Positions 25,333 through 35,825 of a stretch of 64,000 nucleotides of DNA are shown here, in pieces. This DNA is from Paragonimus westermani (Eukaryota > Platyhelminthes > Trematoda > Plagiorchiida > Troglotrematidae): the NCBI GenBank assembly GCA_008508345.1, contig QNGE01000953.1:1-64000 (forward strand), read 5' to 3'. A model generated the notes under the pieces. It was not told where the DNA came from and ran no database searches. It saw only the letters and a program-made list of their open reading frames with translations. Every line of letters begins with the position of its first letter. The first letter of the stretch is position 1. Made by a program: the position numbers and the translations under genes.

Positions 25333-27274
25333 CTATCAAAGATTATACAAAATTTGCTTCGAAACTATTCTTGTTTTATTAGTGAAATATGAGTTAGAGA
25401 ATTTTATAGCCGTCTATTGGTTGCATTGCTCGTTGATATTCATAGAACGATAGTGTTTTCACACTTGATTGCTGTAGTGTAATCCGATTTTCATGAAAAA
25501 ATGTGTGAAGGTTCGCTGTCGAAATTGTTTTATATCCCTGAACAAACTTGCCTCCTTGGATCGTTCACCGAGTTTTCTCTTGGAAATCACCCAGTTGTGT
25601 TTAAAAATCTCGTAAATGAACCAGTTTAATTGCTGCTGTTGAGGAGCACATTCTTTGTTCGGCAAGGTAGAAATTTTAGTAACATTCAACAACTTATAAG
25701 TAGCTAGTGTTCGCCAGTAGTGTACATCTTTGACCTTATCTAACTCGGTGCTGCACCAATGTTCTGGCATTAGACATAACTGGATCATAACCGTTTGGCA
25801 TCCAGGAACAACAAAGTATCGGTGACGCTCATGCTGGATGTCAGATTATGTTTCTACGGTCATTAATGTGATTTAATGAGACAGATAACTCGCATTTTTT
25901 CAAGATAGGCGGGAAACCTCAGATTTAGCCACAGGCCTTTATGCCTTTGAAACTGTGGCCGAGTGACGTAAGTCACTAATCCGCTGATCAAATTAGTTCT
26001 CATCGACATACTGGATGAAATTTACACCTAAGCCCTCGAAAACATTCTACTGAAGAATTCCAGAGAATACAAATCACGGGACGAGTGCTTCTTTTACAGA
26101 GCACAGTCCATTTCCGCTTCCATGAAGGATTCTGAGCTGTGAACGTTTAGATATTATTTTCGAAATTCCTCAATGGTCTTGCTTAAAAGTTGAAAATCAG
26201 TTGCATCGATTTACTATCAAATGGACATCATTGTTTAAATAAAGCTTTGTCCACACATTACATAATTTGCCGATATTAGTGCTGTAACTGACCGTAAGTG
26301 TTCTGTGAATAGTTGATACTTTTGATTGTTAAATGGTTTGCAATCTTTTAATCAGGAACTATTTGGAAAGCATATTTCCTTCAAAATACTCTCCTGGAGT
26401 CTTGGATTTGACAAAGTTTTTCAGGTTGTGTGCATCTTTAAATATTTTGCCTACAAACTTATTTATTACCCATATATAGTACATTGTGTGTATCGCTTTT
26501 ATAGTGAATTAAACGAGTACAGAAGCCAGCAGAGTTATGCAAATACAGTCCAAGATAATTTGATTAAAGACCACTATTCACCACATCATTAAAAACAAAC
26601 TGGAGTAACCAGTGGTGTAGAGATCGATAGTTTGCTCGAACAGTTGTGTAACGGTAGATGTGGGTACTTGAAATGCAGAAAAACAGCACTAGCAGTAGTA
26701 TGTAGGACAGCTTGATAGGGCCAGAAAAAATGAGTTCAACACAAAGAAACTTCATCTGGCACCTCAGATTGTGTTGTGGTAAACCTTAATGAGTAAACAA
26801 AAACTCAGTCAATGTCGTATTTGTTTTTACATCTAAAGCAAAGTTTTTCCCTAATGAAAGTCATGAATGACCACGCAGTTTCTATGTTTGGTCTGTCTTA
26901 TCTGATCACGGCAAAAACAGGCCACACAATCTTGCTTGAAAACATTACAGTTTTGCACTTTAGATCACAGTAGTATAAAAACATCACGTTGATTAGATTG
27001 CATCTTTCTAATGCTTTTTGAGAGGAGTTCCTAAATGAGTTTTCCATTTTTCGGGCATTATTGGTAGTGCACATTTTTACACCAACAAGGGTTGAATTTC
27101 TGTCGTTGCGTTCCAGAGGTAGGCTTGGTTTGTCACTAATTCAATTGTTTTAACACCGACCGTCACTAAATACGCACGTTTAACTTCAATTGATTTTTCG
27201 TAGTATAAATTTTGTACGCCATTCATTACCTGGGACACAGTAACCGTCTTTTAAACATCAGTTAACTTCCGCCA

Positions 27275-27369
27275 CAGGTCTATCTGATTGCGAAGGATGC
27301 GATCAAATGTGATTGATGTTCAACTTGGTAAGGAACCAAATCCCCGACTACTCGTCAGTAATCTAAAAT
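27275..27369 (+). repeat. SINE tail fragment (no ribozyme, no Pol III boxes)
   Basis: The segment GTCTATCTGATTGCGAAGG through ACCAAATCCCCGACTACTC matches the 3' part of the element at 30478-30652 closely along about 90 bases. The 5' half is missing. It lies about 170 bases upstream of the fuller copy at 27541, in the same orientation. Confidence 0.75.
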
Positions 27370-27540
27370 ATCGCCTAGCAGGTATAATGCGATCAGTGAT
27401 CTCGACCTGTCTCGGACGTCCTAATCGCTGGGTTATCGATTGAAGTTAACAGGACAGTTACTGTGTCTCCTCACGAGACGATCGGGCAGCCAGATCAATG
27501 CTCAAAAGCAAGAGTGGTTGAGCTTTCAGACTTGATAATT

Positions 27541-27760
27541 TGGTCGTGCCTGATGTGAGGTCGGTGGTACAGTGGTCAACACGGTTGCAACATGAAAGCG
27601 TGGCCTGAGTTCGAATCCCAACCGTGGCGAAGATACGCATTACTGACGAGCTCTAATTAGGGCGAAACTCGAGTCTAGTGCTTTGTTCTGAAAGAGGCTG
27701 GCTGGAAAGTCTATCTGAATGCGAACGCTGCGATCAATTGTGAGTGACGTTCAAATTTTC
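27541..27760 (+). mobile_element. tRNA-derived SINE with internal hammerhead ribozyme
   Basis: The element has an A-box-like TGGTACAGTGG (27565-27575) and a B box AGTTCGAATCC (27608-27618), then a complete hammerhead (27637-27681), then a tail (GGCTGGCTGGAAAGTC and CTATCTGAATGCGAA) shared with the other copies. The order of Pol III promoter, hammerhead and tail matches the design of the schistosome Smalpha family; sequence identity to that family was not tested. It lies in an intron of the receptor gene on the opposite strand, so the host pre-mRNA carries only its complement. Exact ends and target-site duplications were not determined. Confidence 0.8.
27637..27681 (+). ncRNA. Hammerhead ribozyme, type I, core complete
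   Basis: Stem I 5' strand GCATTA (27637-27642); core CTGACGA (27643-27649); stem II GCTCT (27650-27654), loop AATT, AGGGC (27659-27663); core GAA (27664-27666); stem III AC (27667-27668), loop TCGA, GT (27673-27674); cleavage base C (27675); stem I 3' strand TAGTGC (27676-27681). Stem I pairs at all six positions with one G-U, stem II at all five with one U-G, and stem III at both. Every invariant position (CUGANGA, GAA, A15.1-U16.1, C17) is present. Cleavage is predicted after 27675. Stem III is only two pairs, so activity alone or as a dimer is open. Confidence 0.88.
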
Positions 27761-30477
27761 ATATGCCTCGCCATCAAAGCATTGTGCAACTAATGCAATT
27801 TTCTGAAGACAGGCGCAAGATGGCGTTTGTCTTCCTGTAAAAAAATATGATGAATTTGGATTGATTTTCACATTTCTCAACAAATTCCCACTTATAGAAG
27901 TAATGTTAAGCTTGTTGGCTGGTCGATTCTAGACTATTACCTCTAGTGTCGCCTTTCTTTGCTAGGATAGGGCAACACATTATAATCCAACCCACTCAAG
28001 AGTAAACTCAACAGTGTAGTGTTGGTTTTACGAGGCTCAATAGGAAAATCGTTTAATGAGATTTGAGAGAACAACTTACTCAATCGCAAAATATATTCAC
28101 ACTAGTTTTTCCCGAGTGCGAGCGCGTCAATCAGTTAATGGACTGATCACCCAATCAATCACTCTGAACAACTGTTAGATTAAGGTTCAATTATCATGTC
28201 ATCAATTCGGTTGCAGAGTGAAATGTTTGCTTCTGGTTGTTATGCCTGTTTGTTTGCATACGTGAACACACTTCGAAAGTCCATGCTGGGTGTTTTAATT
28301 TCAAACGCGGATCATGCTGGTTTTTTAAATTTAACCAGCTCGTTGGTACGAGCGTCAGACAATTATTTTTCACTGACCACTTGATATTCCGTTTCAATTT
28401 ATATGTCGAGTTACACATCTGGAATTGTAAGTGCCGTCTTCAGAGAAGGAGTTTCATTTTCTCTTCATAAGCATTTTTAAATGTTCGTTTTACTAAGCAC
28501 AGATCGATATGAAAAAAAGAGGATGCACACAGAACAGTCCACGGCATGAACCGGAGAAGAACACACATTTCCTTGTTTAGAAAAAGAACATAATCAAGCT
28601 ATATATTTCTAACTGTTTGAGTGAATTTTAAATAAATCGCACATAACAAACCTTGGACTTATTGGCAAGTATACAATTGTGGACAACACGCACTGAATAA
28701 CAAAATAACCTAACCAATACTTGCTCACCAATTTGATCCTCGCATATGATACTTTAACCTTACCCCACAGGATATAGAGGTTAGCATCCAAAAGTGATTG
28801 AGCTTTGATGGTGTACCTTTACGAGGCATTCTTTTCAACATCGGGAAGTCAGTGATAGGCCTTAAGGCGTATTTGACTCAGCGGATCGTCGGTGGTGTTT
28901 AGTGTTTTCCATCCAACATCAACAAACTTAGAAATGCACAAATATCAGGCAGCGCTGTCATGAAGGAGGACATTCAATCCCTGATAATATCATGAAAATT
29001 CTTGGTAGGAACCATTAAGTGTATTGGTTACATTAAAATATATGAACCAAGTACTACAACTTTGTTTTGCTGTAAGCGATAACCCATCTATGAGAAAACA
29101 ACATTGCAACAATATTGCATTGAAACCGTTCCCACCTCAAGGACGAAGAAGTGCACTCTACTCTCTCTTTTAAATTCAGCTGAAACTAATTTACTTTTCT
29201 GGTAACCTCACCATAACTTTGAGTGAATAACTGTTTTTCTGCTCACCAGCTCACGCTTGGGACAGGCGACTTTGTTCAACACATGAGAAACTCATTGTCA
29301 CTTTACATTGTTCTAAGCTTCCGAAAAGACTTGTGCTAGGAACTTAAGACATGAACAACCGTTCGGTAACGTCATACCACGCTCTGACTACAAATGTTAT
29401 ATATTAAATATGTAGAAAAGGCGGCATAAATTAACAATGTGGAGCAGACTAGTACCATCATTCTTAAAAACCATGATAAAAACGATGTTTATAAGTTCGC
29501 ACGTTTCTCGAGGTTTTGAAAGTGCTAGTCAAGCAAAGCTTTATGCTGCTAACAATTGAACCTTATCAACACGGTAAAAACGTGAGATAAGATGAAAGGA
29601 AATTGGCATTACATAATTCGAGTTTGGGCAAAGTTTGTTGCAACTTAAACTGTGCTCAAAGCAAAGGACAAATGCACAAATGTTTTGAACCGTATAACAA
29701 ACAAAAGATCACAATTAAAATAAGTCCCCTTGCTAGGAAAACACCTTTGTTTCTGCGCAAGACGTTGGGTAACAGACTCTGGTTACACTCCTCTCTGCGA
29801 AGGTGGACAGATATTTGTTTCCGGATGTGAAGTATAACTTGCAAGTACTTCGTTGAACCAAAATTATATCATGTCATAATGTGACGTTATTCTTTCGGGG
29901 GTGATTTTAGTCACCCGTTCAACTGGAAACCCCTAAATGTGTTAGTTGGATTGCCATAAACCATACTGACATGACCAAATTTAAAATCTGTTGAAAGCAA
30001 TTTGGTGGAAGCAATTCGACTGAATAATATAATAAAACATCTTGTCGAATCAAACGTCGTATTTAAACATTCGAACTTTTCATTTGACGCAAACATTTGA
30101 GGGCTGGATTGAGGACAATCTGTGGTGTAAATTAGACAATGGCTGTTCTTTAGAAACAACGTTACTTTTTACTTTCTGCCTATAAAAGTGGACATTCGGT
30201 TTCGAAATATGACTTTGAAATGAAACCACCGCAAAGTGTTCTTAAGATTTGCACACAGATAGACTGCGCATTTTGGTTTGTAGGTCATCATCAAAGAAGT
30301 TCACAGTAAGCACAGTATAAACGGTAAAGCCTTCACAATAACTTTCAGTTTCAAATGAGACCATTATCAGAAAACGAGTTCTCAGTACTCATACCCATAA
30401 AAAAGTTCACTGGAAGTTTGTTGGAGCAGGACATTTCACAGATGGTTGGCCACTCGTAAAACAAAAGGCAAGGATAT

Positions 30478-30522
30478 GCACTATTGATGAGCTCTAATGA
30501 GAGCGAAACTCGAGTTTAGTGC
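30478..30522 (+). ncRNA. Hammerhead ribozyme remnant with two core changes
   Basis: Stem I GCACTA (30478-30483) pairs perfectly with TAGTGC (30517-30522). Stem II GCTCT/AGAGC is perfect, with loop AATG. GAA (30505-30507) and stem III AC-TCGA-GT are intact. Core position C3 is T (TTGATGA, 30484-30490) and the cleavage base is T (30516) instead of C. C3 is essential in known hammerheads, so this copy is probably inactive although its helices are better than those of the 27637 copy. Confidence 0.82.
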
Positions 30523-30652
30523 TTCTTTTCGAAAAAGGCTGGCTGCAAAGTCCATCTGATTGCGAAGGCTGCTGTCAAATGTGTAATAATCAACTTGAAA
30601 ATAAACCAAATCCCCGACTACTCATCAGTGATCTAAAAGTGAATTACTGTGA
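30478..30652 (+). mobile_element. SINE copy with hammerhead and full tail; 5' promoter lost
   Basis: Begins in the ribozyme region and runs through GGCTGGCTGCAAAGTCC, ATCTGATTGCGAAGG and ACCAAATCCCCGACTACTC to about 30652. It is thus the copy that links the hammerhead half (as at 27637) to the long tail (as at 27275). The bases upstream (about 30435-30477) do not keep a recognisable B box. Confidence 0.78.
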
Positions 30653-33427
30653 ATATGCTAGGTAATTCAGTCGGCGAATGAAGTTACTTGTTGAGCAGCA
30701 ATCAGCCGTTTAAATTCAGCTGTTCACCCCACAGATTTTGAAATGGATTGTCCAAAACATATTTTTAATTGTGCCTTCGGAAAAATCTCACAAGTCGATT
30801 GACTTTTCTCTTCATACGTGAACGTCTGTTTTGAAAAAAATACGAACACGTGGTAGGCGCAATATCTATACGAATCGGTTAAGTGCGCTGACCAAACAAA
30901 CAAGACTGTCTTTTAACCGTCTTGTAACAAACCATCTGATAGACCGATTTGCATGATATCAGATGATTGAGACAACAGTAAAGCCAGAGAGATATGAAAC
31001 GAAAATCCACCGACTGGTTTTCATCTTAGTAAAACATCACCTATGGATTCTTTCCGTCTTCAGGCAGTGACGTGAACAACAGGGTTTCAGAATTTAAAAA
31101 CATTCCACACGAAACCATAATTTCAGTGGAAACAGCCAATCAGATTCGGGTCGGAAGATCACTCATGCAAAAGCATGAACAAATATTAATGAAATTAACA
31201 AAGGTCTTTACTCAAAATCTTAGTCCCTAGTGATTCAAAATCACGGTTTTTACGAGATAATTAACTCAGCTCAGTGGTCATCTTCTGCTTATTGAAGTCC
31301 TTTTTTCTCAGTGTTATGGGTGCTCACTCGCTGCATCTACTTTCTCAGTTTGATTAGCAAGGTGACAAACAATTTTGCTTTCAACATGCCAGCAACATAT
31401 CACGGACCGCTTCTGGTCAGACGGTTCTCAACAAACGTCTTCCAAACAGATGAACAAAGCAACACCGCATGTTATCTATGGCAGACATGTGGACGATCAT
31501 GAGCAAACAATTGTAAGAACAGACGTTAGTAAGAAATAATCAGTCGGTACATGATGATCATAAACAAAACATCGTTGAGTCTACGTTCCTTTACTGCGTC
31601 GGCATTCGCAGTTGTATGCTCAACAGAAAGTTTAAACTATTAGCACAGAAGATATATTTTGCATGATCTTTTAGTGTGCCTCCTTCCAAAGAGTGATTTG
31701 GCGCATTGCTCCCTGAAAGGTACGTTTCAACCATTTCGTTATAAAAATGAGGCCGACAGATGGCAAACCTTGCATAATTATTAAGTAAAGGATTAGCTTT
31801 CAAAAGTTTGCTTTACACAGTCTGTGCTGAAACGAATCTTAGGCAAAAATTCCGAAAAATTGACTGCAAGTTTACTTAGTTGAGAAATATACTTTTATAC
31901 GGGTCTTCAGAGTGTACTGCAATATAGTAATGCAGGGGACTTCAGAATTTTGTCCTCTTTTGAGAAACAAGTGTTCCCTGAAAGTTTACAAAAAGCTCCG
32001 GAAATGAGGCGTTTGATTATCTTCATCCTCACCAGTGAGTTTTATTGATACTCATAACCCTATTATACGTTTATTGACGAAGTCTTTTAGCTGTTTAACA
32101 AGACGTCACGGCTTTCGTTCAGTACGTATTTTCATGTTTTTATTGATCCCTGATTTTACAGGCCAATTGTGAAGGGGTTGTTGACCGTTTTGTATTTCTC
32201 ACATTTCATTTTACTGGAGTTTTCTCTTAACACGTGTGAAACTATAACTCGAAGCTCTTTGACTGCAGTTTCAACAGCCAAAACGGCCGATCCATTTCTC
32301 GTCCCGCATACTATACATCATAATGAAAAATATAAATGAATAGGTTTGTGAGATTAGGGACATCATTTTGCATTCGCCGTTTGTTGGCAGACGGTTCGAT
32401 TGTCCATCTTTTCTGTCGAGATTAAGATTGTCATTTTTTTGTTGCAAAGTTGGCAAGCCTAATCCCTCTCATTTTTTGTCAATATCTCCGAAATCTACTG
32501 TAATTTTTGTTTTCGGAAGCATGACGGTAGTTATAGTAAAACATTAACGCTGCAGCGAGTAATTTAATTTGAATTCACTGGAACTCAACATATAAACGGA
32601 ACAGTATCTTGCAAGCAAGGATTAATAGCAGAAAGCATAAGTCAGGTAACTTCTACTGCGCTGCGTCCTACTCGATTGGTCCATCTCTACTGTTAAAATT
32701 GTTTGGACACATAGCTATCAGGAAGACATTTAAGTATATTGTTTGTTTTTATACCTTACATTCTAATACCTCAGTTTAAGTTTGAATTAACAGGACACTA
32801 TTGATCACATTCCGTAGCCGGAAAGACGTTCAGTGACAGTTAAGCACCTCTCCCAACCTTGTTTAATTTTTTAACCGAAGGAAAAATGCAGGCCTTTTAT
32901 ATCACCGGTGAGGTACACGAACTGATGTCTTCTCATGAACAAAGTGTTCGAACTCACATGCTGTCGGCATGCATTTTTGGGACGACTTTTTTTGCCTCAA
33001 CAATTTTATTAATCGCAGACTTTGGTGCAAAGGTTCGTGGTCTATATTGTTATCTACAGTGCACGTTGTGGCTACAAAATGCAGGCTGTTTTCTCAAGGC
33101 TGCACAAGCATCACTATTTTCAATCAAGGTAGTAAAATGAAGTGGTTTGTTAAATGCTTTACATATTTCGGAAGATGCAACTCGGAAACTGAGTTTGAAA
33201 GAGTTAACTTTTTATTTCCGAAATTGTCGATTTTTTCCTTTAATCAAAGTGTGAAAAATTATAATTTAATCAATACGGATGAACTTTTGCACAGAACCCT
33301 TTTGTAAACTACACCGTGGCATCTTGTTATAGAGATGTGTTGCCTTGTTCCACCACTAATGTGCCTTCTCATAATCCCGACTGGTTTTATAGAGAAAATC
33401 AGGTTTATCTTACACGAACACAAGTCC

Positions 33428-33497
33428 ATTGATATACAGATTGGGAATAACACAACGTTTCGAGCAAGTTGTAATACTCTACGTTTCAACCACCTCG
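33428..33497 (-). repeat. Repeat R1, left arm of an inverted pair
   Basis: Seventy bases that are the reverse complement of 33525-33594 with a single mismatch (position 33443-33445 region, GGG against the CTC on the other side). The 27-base spacer (33498-33524) contains the remaining half of the hammerhead that starts in this arm. The arms would form a very stable hairpin in RNA or extruded DNA. Confidence 0.92.
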
Positions 33498-33516
33498 GTT
33501 GGCCTTCCTCAGGAGT
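33476..33516 (-). ncRNA. Candidate PLE-type minimal hammerhead, in host-gene sense
   Basis: Read on the minus strand: ACTC (33516-33513), CTGAGGA (33512-33506), stem-II segment AGGCCAACCGAGGTGGTT (33505-33488), GAA (33487-33485), ACGT (33484-33481), A (33480), GAGT (33479-33476). Stem I pairs at four positions, the core is canonical with G at the variable site, and stem III is the palindrome ACGT. It differs from the copy at 16881 by a few stem-II changes. It is on the same strand as the receptor gene, so it would be present in that pre-mRNA. Activity is not shown. Confidence 0.55.
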
Positions 33517-33524
33517 GCTGTAAT

Positions 33525-33594
33525 CGAGGTGGTTGAAACGTAGAGTATTACAACTTGCTCGAAACGTTGTGTTATTCTCAATCTGTATATCAAT
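33525..33594 (+). repeat. Repeat R1, right arm of an inverted pair
   Basis: Begins CGAGGTGGTTGAAACGTAG and includes TTGCTCGAAACGTTGTG. It lacks the CTGAGGA half of the hammerhead. Similarity continues past the arm to about 33658 with the copy at 60640-60698 (shared AAACACGACGC and TGCGGATATC), so the right unit is the longer repeat and the left one is truncated. Confidence 0.9.
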
Positions 33595-34220
33595 AACATG
33601 TTAAACACGACGCCCAAACTATTCAACTTCATTCGTACTATATTTGGTGCGGATATCTTAACACAAGTCCATAATGATTGAAGTTCATTAGCTGTCATCT
33701 CGTAGTAAATGCTTACCTCATCATTGCAGATTACCAGCTAATCCCGCTTTATGTAACACAAATTCACATAAATAAAAGGTTTGGTATGTCATATATTGCG
33801 GATTTTGTAACAGTTCGCTTACCAGTCAGTTGAAACTATGTACACTTACGTTTTTGGAAAGCATTCCATCCTTTTTATTCCGATTGTTATTTGCTAATCT
33901 ACGTCGAGTCATAAACAACTGATTTCCCTCACACACTAACTCCTCTCGTCTTCTTATGTACACTTAGTGGAACCTTGAACGATTCAACAGTTATTCATTG
34001 TTGGGTATCCTTGTTTTTGCGCACTGCCTGCAGTCACCTTTTCTCGGCCGCCGATTATCTAAAACCGGAGCATCTGGTTGACATTCTTATGAGAAATAAC
34101 ATCTCCATTGCTTTTGATGTGATTGACCTAATCGCAAAGTTTACTGCACTTGATTCACTTGTGTTGACGACGTGGAAACAAACTTACTGCACGTGAATCT
34201 AACAGGTAAAAATAACTTAC

Positions 34221-34487
34221 ATGTGACATTGAGAAAAAATTGAAATCTTGTGAAACCCATGTTGTTACTCGCAACCAAAGAGTAGTTTCCCATGTCTGCA
34301 ATTTCCACCGGTTGAATACGAAGAGTGGAGGAATGAACAAAAGTTCGGTGGACAGACACTTGGTGATTGTCATATGATTTTTCACTATCGACTGGTTTCG
34401 GGTTCAGCACTTTGTCATTTCTCAGCCAAACCAACTTTTCAACTGGTGGATTGGCCAGTGGTTCCAGGTCCAATTCTGCCGATCCAC
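34221..34487 (-). CDS. Exon: Ig domain without the canonical cysteines
   Basis: The exon has 89 codons, phase 1 in and out. The acceptor is ctgtgttctcttag and the donor ATGTCACATgtaagt. It carries almost a full Ig fold: GSAELDLEPLANPPVEK, core Trp in LVWLRND (about residue 21), SSTLRIQPVEIADMGNYSLV and GFTRFQFFLNVT. At the B strand the expected Cys is Leu (ELDLEP), and in D-M-G-N-Y-S-L the F-strand Cys is also Leu, so the intradomain disulphide is absent on both sides. The hydrophobic pair may pack without it, as in some muscle Ig domains. Its terminal T joins AC of exon 25332 to give Y-G-P-Q, the start of the next Ig. Confidence 0.92.
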
Positions 34488-35825
34488 CTAAGAGAACACA
34501 GTTAACCATGAATGAAGAATAACGTTTAATTGAATCGAATATGAAATAGCATATCAGAACACTAATCAGATTTTTTGTCGTCACATGACAACGGGTACAC
34601 TCAACGCAATTATGTAAACAGCTGATCGAATGCTAATTGGTTAATACCTAAAATTATTTTGTTCGTTTTAACCTACGAGGTATTTATTGTTAAATGTAGA
34701 ACCTATTACTACAAACTTTTTGAACCTCAGGATTTTCGGATTGATGTTTCCACCGATATTTGTTACGTTTTCAAAACAGTAAAATACAATTAATTATAAC
34801 TGATACGAACGATATTGGTCTGGTCTCCTGTGAAGTGCTTTGGCGAATCCGAAAAGAGGGCTAGTGGCAAAAAGTGTAGCAAAGCGTCCACACAAAATAT
34901 ACCCAGACGTGCCCTCTGGAGAATACGGTTCTTCAAAATGCAACGGCTCATTGGCACCTGAGACTAAAGAAGGTCAGCAGTATGCAAATGAACTGGAAAC
35001 AATGAGTGTTTTCAGCAGCTGTATGTCCGCATTTAATTAACAAAAATCGCATAAATTTGATGTAATCATAGATGATCAGTGAAGAAATGCGTTTGAACTT
35101 TCTGTCATTTTTACTGCCAATATAGACAAGTTTCACTTGAATATACTTAGTTTCTTATTATCCGCTTTATCGTATTTTAATATATTCCATGCAGAGAAAC
35201 ATGCGCTGATCGTCCAAGCACTTTCATCTCCTTGTAACGACGTACCCTTGTAGGAGCCCTTAGTTGTGTTGCAGTTCTCATACTTTAGCTAAGCTTCGCT
35301 TAGTTATAAAATTAAACTAATAAAATACCACATGGTTACACAGTTTTCAATCACCACTTGTGAAGCGGTCATCACTTAAGTTAAATATTTGTCGCAACAT
35401 GGAAGCTTTCCACATACTGAAATATGTAAAAGAGTTTTCTTACAGTGACCGGACGAATTCGATGGAAGACAGGCTAACAGTTCTGTAAAATACTCTGAAA
35501 TATAAGATTCTGCAGATATTTGCACAATAAAATTGTTTTTATTGGGGCTTTGCGGCTGAAATGCGTACAATTCATCACTGAACAGTGTGGTTTAGCATTT
35601 TGTACCCCACCTGAAATAATAATTATAATGAGACCCAAGCTCATTTTGGACAATTCAATGAACAACTTTCCAACCAGCAACCTACATCAGATGAGGGTAA
35701 GAGCTGGCTGTAAGTGAATTGTGTGTTGAGTTGGAACACCAATTTCGAACTATGTCTAGTCGGCAGAAGTGCTTTCTCGTAAATCAACACACCAACGATC
35801 GCTCTGATGCAACCACAAATTGATC

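Larger units (their letters stand above)
25333..34220. other. Intron (8.9 kb) with several SINE and hammerhead repeats
   Basis: The largest intron of the model. It holds SINE pieces at 27275-27369, 27541-27760 and 30478-30652 and the inverted hammerhead repeat pair at 33428-33594. The remainder shows only short ORFs without motifs. Confidence 0.7.
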
